Origin: Codonopsis lanceolata
Lineage: Eukaryota > Streptophyta > Magnoliopsida > Asterales > Campanulaceae
DNA: 64,000 bases
Reading direction: 5' to 3'
Assembly (NCBI GenBank): GCA_013146195.2
Contig: CM028377.1
Span: 164,775,824-164,839,823, forward strand
Position 1 is the stretch's first letter. Every line of letters begins with the position of its first letter. A program made the translations under genes and the position numbers. The notes below the pieces were generated by a model that was not told the DNA's origin, searched no databases, and worked only from the letters and a program-made list of their open reading frames with translations. Below are positions 57,931-64,000 of this stretch, piece by piece.

Positions 57931-59139
57931 TGTTGGTCCCAAAATAGGCTCAATCTAGGCTAGAAGGGAGGGGGTTGAATAGCCTAGTTGTGTTATAAAA
58001 ACTTTTTATAAACACTTCTTAAAGATTTCTTAAAAAGATTTAACTAAAAGTGTTATTGCAGCGAAAACTGAAGAGGTTTTGAACTGACTAGAGTTCTGCT
58101 TAAGCAGCACAGATTCAGAAATGGTTAAGCATAAACAAGCAGCTAATAGAAATGGCAAAACAGATCGATACACACGAGTTTAGAAGTGGTTCGATCAGAA
58201 TAGTACTACGCCACTACCAAAGTGGTTAGCTTTGGATTTTAAAAGGTGCACTTGTTTATCCACTAGGTTTATAAGTAAGATCTCTAATGGATCGTGTACA
58301 AAATAAGTTTTCAACCAAGTGTATAATGGTGAGAGGAACAATCAAGGATTAATTGTTCTCACACGTGCTAAAGTAAAGAACAGTTTAAAAAACAGACTAG
58401 ATGAAGCTGAAACAAATTTAAGACAGGTAGATCTGCAGCTTCAGGAAGTTTGGTGAAGTGTTAGTTCTTGTCCTTTGATCTCTTGAATGCTTGAGTGTTG
58501 AAGATGAAGCTTGAGAGTTTAATGCGCAAGAGTTATTTCTTCAGATCTTCAAAACTTGAATAAATACCAGAGAGATCTTTTGGACCGTTGGAGGCGAGAG
58601 AACGTGTTCAACGCTCTATTGCATTGAATGCAATTCGGCGCTTTGGGAGATGTAAGAGCCACACCATCGAGATGCAGTGTGCAGAGAAGACATTCCCAAA
58701 TAGAGTAAGGTTTCAGTTTGCAGGCGTTGCAGCTGAGAAAGTCTTCTTAGCCAAAAAGGGTAATATCTTCAGACTTCATGTTTCAGGAGACAGACTGGAC
58801 AGTTGTCAGTATGTAGAGTTGACTTCTTTAAAGTGAAATCCGATGAAGATATTTTGACTAGATATTTCAAAAAAAATATCTAGATAGGACTATATGTGTC
58901 ATAATTCCATGATTTGGCTATTCTTGATTTTTCGCTCTTTGAGCAGACTTCAAAGTCTGCTGTTCTTCCAAGGCTGCTGTAGAAGCCTGCTTATCCGCGC
59001 CTAAACTAACACTAAACAGTTCTAAACAACCTTGATTCTAAGATAGTTGCCACACTAATCGGTACGCAGACCATTTAGCCACTGTACAATAGAATCAGAA
59101 GATGACTCAACCAAATCTTTGAACCTATGGGAGTCAACA
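57931..59139 (-). repeat. 5' LTR of SIRE-2
   Basis: It runs from TGTTGGTCCC to GAGTCAACA on the plus strand and aligns end to end with the left LTR. Differences include an extra GCAGC near 58137 and small indels around 58160-58215. Confidence 0.95.
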
Positions 59140-59217
59140 TGACTTAAGGGTAATATTTTTTCAGGTGGTCTGCATGTCAGGGATGCTTCAGGTCTTTTCC
59201 TTCTTGAGTTTGAAGTG

Positions 59218-60666
59218 TGTAGGCACCCAACTCGCCCTTTCGGTCTCAAAACGGTTTTTGGCTAAAGTATGCTTTTTGTTATATTTATTAAACAGATAAA
59301 TAAAGCATTAACTGCCTACAAGTACATCCATTACAACAATCTCTTTTACAAACAATTACAAATATACTTGGAAATATTTTGCCATTATAACGGCTACATT
59401 TAGTATTATTTCCTAACAAAATCCGGGCAACATAACTGCTTATATATTTACATTGGACCGGATTGGAAATAATACTCTTACAAATAAAGACTTTAATGAA
59501 TAGATAAAGCAAATAATTACAAATATATCTGAAAACATTTGGCCATAATAACTGCTATATTTAGTATTATTTCCTAATTAAATCCGGGCAGCACAACTGC
59601 TTATATGACTACATTGGGCCGGACTGGAAATAATACTTTTACAAACAAATGTAAGACTTTAAAAGTAAAAACTTACAGACAGCCTAGGGTGTGCTCGCTC
59701 TGTCCCTCGGGGAGAGAGAGAGTCTTTTTTTTGTTGAAGTTGTGTGTTGTGTGTTGTGTGAATTTGGACAGCGTGACTGCTCTGAAAGTTACTTTTCGGC
59801 CTCGGGATCGGGGCAGGGTAACTGTTTGTTTTTGGTTATTTGTTGGCTTGAGGTAGGCTGAAATCGGGCAGAGTAACGGCTTACTTCTGGCTGATTTGGC
59901 CTTTTAAATCGGGCAGAGCAACTGCTCTTTCCACGATTTTTGGACCAGGGAAAAAGGGTGGATACCTAGCTGGGGGGCTAAGGTACACTTCTATCGGTTG
60001 GTTTTGTGTTTGGAGGAAGTTTGGCAGAGTTTCGAGGCTTTTGAGGTGATCTCTCACTATCTCACACCGCTCTCTAATTCTCCAGCGTAACGAGAACGCG
60101 GAGAAGCTTTACGCAGGAAGGAGTGCTGAAAATGATCGACTGAAGCCTCTATTTATAGGCTGAATCAGGGACACGGGAGGAATTAAAATTCCTTCTCTGC
60201 GCATCAACTGGGTGTACAACGCGCTGGAAATGTTGTATTTTACGGCAACTATTTGGATGAACAGTGGCAGAGAAGCATTTTTGGGCGCCACCCTCATCAT
60301 ATTTGGGCGCCATGCCCAATTTAATGGGTAGCCATGCCCATTTCCTTCTTCATGCATCCAACAAGTGTACACTGTGCTGTGAGAGTTGTGAATTGTGGCA
60401 ACTATTTGATGAACAGTGCACAGAGAATGAATTTGGGCGCCATCCTCCTTCATTTTGGGCGCCATGCCCAATTATTATGGGAGCCACGCCCATTTCTCAA
60501 AGTTTGTCATTTTTGAACACTTTAGTCCCTGCAATTCGTCCTTTTGCGCATCCTGCTTTGTCCTTTTGCATTTTTGACCCTGTAACTTGACATTTGTTAA
60601 TGTTTTAACAGATCTTGATATTTTATGTCATGTCACATACCAGGGTACGAAATTGGGGTGTCTACA
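59218..60666 (-). repeat. LTR D: 3' LTR of a Tat-type element
   Basis: On the minus strand it begins TGTAGACACC after a polypurine tract (GAGGGGCTC, plus 60667-60675). It is homologous to LTR C. The outer end TGTAGGCACC at 59218 mirrors the inner end, but homology to LTR C may run further left, so the boundary is provisional. The TATA box is CTATAAATAG (60158-60149). Four GGCGCC sites lie at 60284, 60306, 60436 and 60458. Confidence 0.75.
60191..60495 (-). repeat. Tandem duplication in the U3 of LTR D
   Basis: Units 60191-60343 and 60344-60495 share CAACTATTTG, GAACAGTG, two GGCGCC sites 22 bp apart and a GCCAYGCCCATTT end. LTR C has a single unit. Confidence 0.8.
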
Positions 60667-62089
60667 GAGCCCCTCAACGATGGAGTCTGCGGGTAACCCG
60701 CGGCTTACTGAGTAGATGAACATCGTTGATTAGAATAGACTCTCCAATTTCGTTCATTTCAAAACGAGGGAGAAATATGCAGCAGGTAGCAGTTATAATG
60801 GATCAATTTATCAAACATCCATATACTAGACATTTTTAGTCAGTTATAGCAAGTTATCGCAGTTTTTAAGCAGATATGCAAATTAAATGCTCTGATGGTC
60901 GGACCTACTAATGTAGGCTGCCTACGTATCCCTTAATAAAAGGAATCAGACCAAACGTAGTTCGGCCTAAGCCGAAACAAACAACCAAATGAGGAAGTTG
61001 TGTCCTTTGGGTCAAAACCCATCCGAGAACACAAACGAAGAAAAGATTTTCATGTTTTTCGAAAAGTCGTACTCTTCCGGTCCGAAACCGTTGTCAAATA
61101 CGGTATGAAGATTTTTGTGTATTTCGAAAACCATATTTCAACCGATAAATACATGTCGTTGAAATATGTTAAGAGGCAGTCTCAAAATTGTGTCTGGCTG
61201 GTGAATACCTTGCTTCCAAACACAATAAGAGGACCTTCAGATTTTCGAAAACTGTATTCGACCGATAAATACCCGACATCGAATACGATAAAGAATGTTC
61301 TTCAAATTTTTCGAAAACTGTATCCAACCGATAAAATCTGTCGTTGGATACGACAAAGAGATTTTTCTTTTCCTTCTTCCCTCTTTTTTTTTTGTTTTTT
61401 TTTTTTTTTGAATATTCCTCTTTTTTTTCTTTTTTTTTTGAACAAAACCTTTTGAAAAGGATTTTTCTTTTATTTTTGAAAGCAGAATAAGAAATCTTAC
61501 CTTTCTTACCTTTCTTACCTGTTTGCTTTTTGGCTCTCACCGATTTGGCTTTTCTGCGTTCGATTTTTCCATGCTGGGGATTTCCTTCTTTCTTCTCTTC
61601 TTCTTTTTTTCTTTTGATTTTCTCCTTTTTTTTTGCTTGTTTGTTTTTTCTTTTTTTTTTCTTCATGACTTTATTATTCTCTGATTCTCTTTTTTTTCCT
61701 CTTTCTTTGATTGATTTTTCTTTTCTTTTCTTTTCTTTTTGCGATTATTTTTTTTTTCAAAAGAGGAGGGGCTTACCTTTGCCGCTGAATGTTCTGACTT
61801 TTCTGCTTGTCTGGCGGCTGATTTGCTGGAGATATGAGCTTTCCTTGCTTTTTGGGTGAAAGGCTGTCGAATGTGGTTAACAAAATTGCTTTTGTTAACT
61901 TTCTGTTAAGTCTCAGGGGCCACTTTTGCAACTCTGAAATTTTGAGGACTTAATTGCTGATGCTGAATTGCTTGGAGGGGGAAAAGTGAAAATCTCACTT
62001 TTCCTCCCTTTTCTTCTTCACTTACGGGAATGAAGGCAGAAGCCTTCATTCTTTCTCTCTTCTGCTCCTCAGCTTCCATTGCCGACGGG
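60667..62089 (+). promoter_or_regulatory. Upstream region of the antisense PMD gene with hairpin array
   Basis: Inverted repeats lie at 61132-61168 (11-bp arms), 61254-61286 (8-bp arms) and 61320-61351 (9-bp arms). Each surrounds ACCGATAAA and is preceded by TTTCGAAAA. From 61380 to 61760 the plus strand is a T-rich low-complexity tract. Closer to the gene are two perfect hairpins, at 61981-62003 (9-bp arms) and 62028-62051 (10-bp arms, AGAA loop). No clear TATA box was found. Confidence 0.5.
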
Positions 62090-62164
62090 GTGAGTTTTCT
62101 ATTTTTTCTCTTTTTTTTTCTTTTCTCAATTTTCTTCCGCCAATTTTTTTGTTTTTCTGCGTAG
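62090..62164 (+). other. Leader intron ending at the PMD start codon
   Basis: Donor GGTGAGTTTT at 62090 and acceptor TTTTTCTGCGTAG ending at 62164, with a T-rich interior. The next base starts ATGGCTTCTTC. Confidence 0.65.
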
Positions 62165-63165
62165 ATGGCTTCTTCTTCTAGATCCAGAAAAGGGAAGGCA
62201 CCAATGAACCCAGAATCTGGCGAAGAAAAGAAAGAACTTCCTCCCTTGATCCGGAACCATGTCGACTATTATTACTCAGAGCACGATTGGGGCAATCTGG
62301 TGCGAGACTGGTACAAGCACATCTCGAATCTTCCTGATCCCAATGTGAGTATAACTTTCTTCCACCCATTTGGTTAATTTTTCAGATCTGCTCATTTTCC
62401 GTGCTGTTTTGGACTTTTGGAGTATATATATGCTGCTTATGATATTTATGCATGTGATTTATGAGCTAAAATGATGCAATTATGGTAATAATGCATGAGA
62501 TTTGGACAATTTAATTTTGCGATGCACAAATTGAACTAGTAGTTACTATTTGACCCTACTATGCATGATTTATAATGTTAATGCAAATAAGGCTATATGA
62601 TGCATGTTTTAGATCTAAAAATATTTTTACATGGCATATATTCACAATATGGAATTTTCGGAATGAAATGCGAATTTTTCCAGACACATTTTTCGAATAC
62701 ATTTTCAGATATGTGCAAGATAAAACAGATATATTTTATGTACCAAAACTGATTTTTTTATGCATGCTGATGCTGTGAGGATATAGGAAATGTCCAGGAG
62801 ATATTCTTTTTTCCATGGCAGATGGCATTTTTAATTTCTTTTTAGCGCACTCCTGATACAGCTTATTGATTAATAAATGCAAATAATGGATGCATGTATT
62901 ATTTATTTAATGCCAATGTGATGTTGAATATACATGAGATGCTTTTATTTTTATTTATGAATGCATGGTTAATTTATTTCTCTTTTTTTTTATGAATTGA
63001 AAATAAAGGAAATGTGGCATGCATATTTAAATGCAAAGTATATATTCTACCTCTTTTTTTTTAACATGCTGACATGTATATTTATGCAAAGTACATTTGT
63101 ATATTATTATTATGGTACTTAAAATGATAACACGTATATTTATGTGCAAAAACAATTTTTAATGT

Positions 63166-63233
<68 letters not shown>

Positions 63234-64000
63234 ATTATTTTTTTGTAACACCTAAAATGTTGGCAGATATTATGTGCAAAAAGCAATTTTTATTGTAAAA
63301 AAAAATTTTAATACCTAAAATGCTGACAGATATATTTATGTGCAAAAGCAAAATGTTTTTTTTTTTTGAAAAATCTAATGTATTAAGTTATGCAAGGAGA
63401 AAGGGCTTGTGAGAGTCTTACCTTTATTTTCCTCCTCTTTTCTGTTTTTTTTTTTCTTTCCAGGATCGCAAGGTTTTGGACAAAGTCAGAGCCACTTGTG
63501 CCAGAGTGTCTGATATATACCATTCAATGCCTTTGCCAGCCTAGGTTTTGGTAGAGGAGACAGGCTTGGGAGATTTTATGCGGGCCTTTACTCCCTTCCG
63601 CAGTTATAGAGTTATCTTCGACGTGCTGCGGAATTTCTGGTGGGATACCACCCACACTTTCCACCTCAGCTGGGGAGAGATCACTATGACTCCCTGTGAC
63701 TTTGCTGCTATTACTGGTATTTCCACCAGCATTGGGCAGAATTTGGCACTTGATTATACCCTTCGTGATTGTCACGATGAGGTGGAGGACCTTTTGGGGT
63801 TTGTGCCCGAGTACAAAACAACGGACGAGGTGACCATTCCCAGTGTGAAGAATTGGCTTCTAGAAAATGTCGGGTAGGTTGACGCCGGAGATAGCATTGC
63901 TGTGACGCGTGTCGCGCGGACATTCTTATTCTTTTTCCTTGGGACTTCTCTTTTTGCTAATGCATCCACTACCCTGAGGGTCTCTCTGCTGGGCTGCCTT
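62165..64000 (+). pseudogene. Plant-mobile-domain (PMD) gene, antisense to the Tat element, cut by window end
   Basis: Exon 1 (62165-62344) starts MASSSRSRKGKAPMNPES and reads YYSEHDWGNLVRDWYKH. An intron of 1119 bp (GTGAGT at 62345, TTTCCAG at 63463) leads in phase to exon 2. There an in-frame TAG stands near 63542. VEETGLGDFMRAFTPFRSY, TFHLSWGEITMTPCDFAAIT and FLGTSLFANASTTLRVSLL are typical PMD stretches. A second in-frame TAG follows LLENVG near 63875. PMD proteins related to MAIN/MAIL occur as hosts' genes and as transposon cargo; the antisense position in a Tat element points to cargo. Confidence 0.7.
62345..63463 (+). other. Intron of the PMD gene with (AT)n microsatellite
   Basis: The interior is AT-rich with repeated TTTATGTGCAAAA phrases. 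A pure AT dinucleotide run of about 60 bp lies at 63169-63230. No other gene is seen. Confidence 0.7.

Larger units (their letters stand above)
46205..59139 (-). mobile_element. SIRE-2: SIRE/Maximus-type copia element with both LTRs
   Basis: TGACT at 46200-46204 is repeated at 59140-59144, bounding the element. The order on the minus strand is 5' LTR, tRNA-Met site, gag, protease, integrase, RT, RNase H, accessory ORF, polypurine tract and 3' LTR. The two LTRs (1211 and 1209 bp) differ only at scattered sites, so the insertion is the youngest recognisable one here. Its reading frames are nevertheless broken in many places. Confidence 0.95.

Noticed and set aside
61169..61666. Minus-strand Lys-rich frame of 165 codons
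   Set aside because: It is translation of a T-rich low-complexity tract with no conserved motif.

Overview
The window is intergenic DNA of a large-genome flowering plant, probably a eudicot. It is built almost entirely of nested LTR retrotransposons, all carrying frameshifts or stops. The evidence is initiator-Met and Asp-type primer binding sites, Ty1/copia and Ty3/gypsy polyproteins of plant lineages, accessory ORFs of plant transposon families, a Tourist-like MITE and strong AT-richness. No intact host gene was found. The species cannot be named from the sequence.

Layout. 1-2993: minus-strand copia element (Ale/Retrofit-like) running off the left edge, possibly inserted in a host coding fragment. 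2994-5800: spacer with a minisatellite and an orphan LTR. 5801-12922: SIRE-type copia element (SIRE-1, plus strand), 5'-truncated inside reverse transcriptase (RT), with a long accessory ORF after pol and a 3' LTR that itself holds a nested insertion. 12937-13700: Tourist-like MITE. About 13745-18500: decayed Tork-type copia (minus). 19592-19691: 100-N assembly gap. 19692-31962: Athila-type gypsy element (minus) with a post-pol accessory ORF. 31963-35345: Tat-type gypsy integrase end (plus) followed by an antisense plant-mobile-domain (PMD) gene. 35400-39305: minus-strand accessory gene split by a nested LTR remnant (37438-39158) that left a 5-bp target duplication. 40561-46204: multi-exon Transposase_28-like gene with its promoter. 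46205-59139: second SIRE element (SIRE-2, minus) with both LTRs and a TGACT duplication; it holds a captured sterol-methyltransferase fragment. 59218-64000: 3' LTR of another Tat-type element (minus) followed by an antisense PMD gene leaving the window.

How the parts fit. The striking theme is the accessory ORFs outside gag-pol. Several look like self-contained transcription units inside the retrotransposons, with a TATA box, a short leader and an intron. In four of them the start codon lies exactly at a splice junction: ATG followed directly by a donor in both SIRE elements, and an acceptor followed directly by ATG in the Transposase_28 and PMD genes. In SIRE-1 and Athila, short family-specific motifs occur both in the LTR U3 and in front of the internal promoter. 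In every family with a clear array, neighbouring motifs are mostly 21-27 bp apart. The accessory proteins of the copia SIRE and gypsy Athila elements, and the gene at 35.7-39.3 kb, share a similar pattern of conserved residues, which suggests one domain carried by different retrotransposon superfamilies. Lineage and domain names are from memory and need profile searches.
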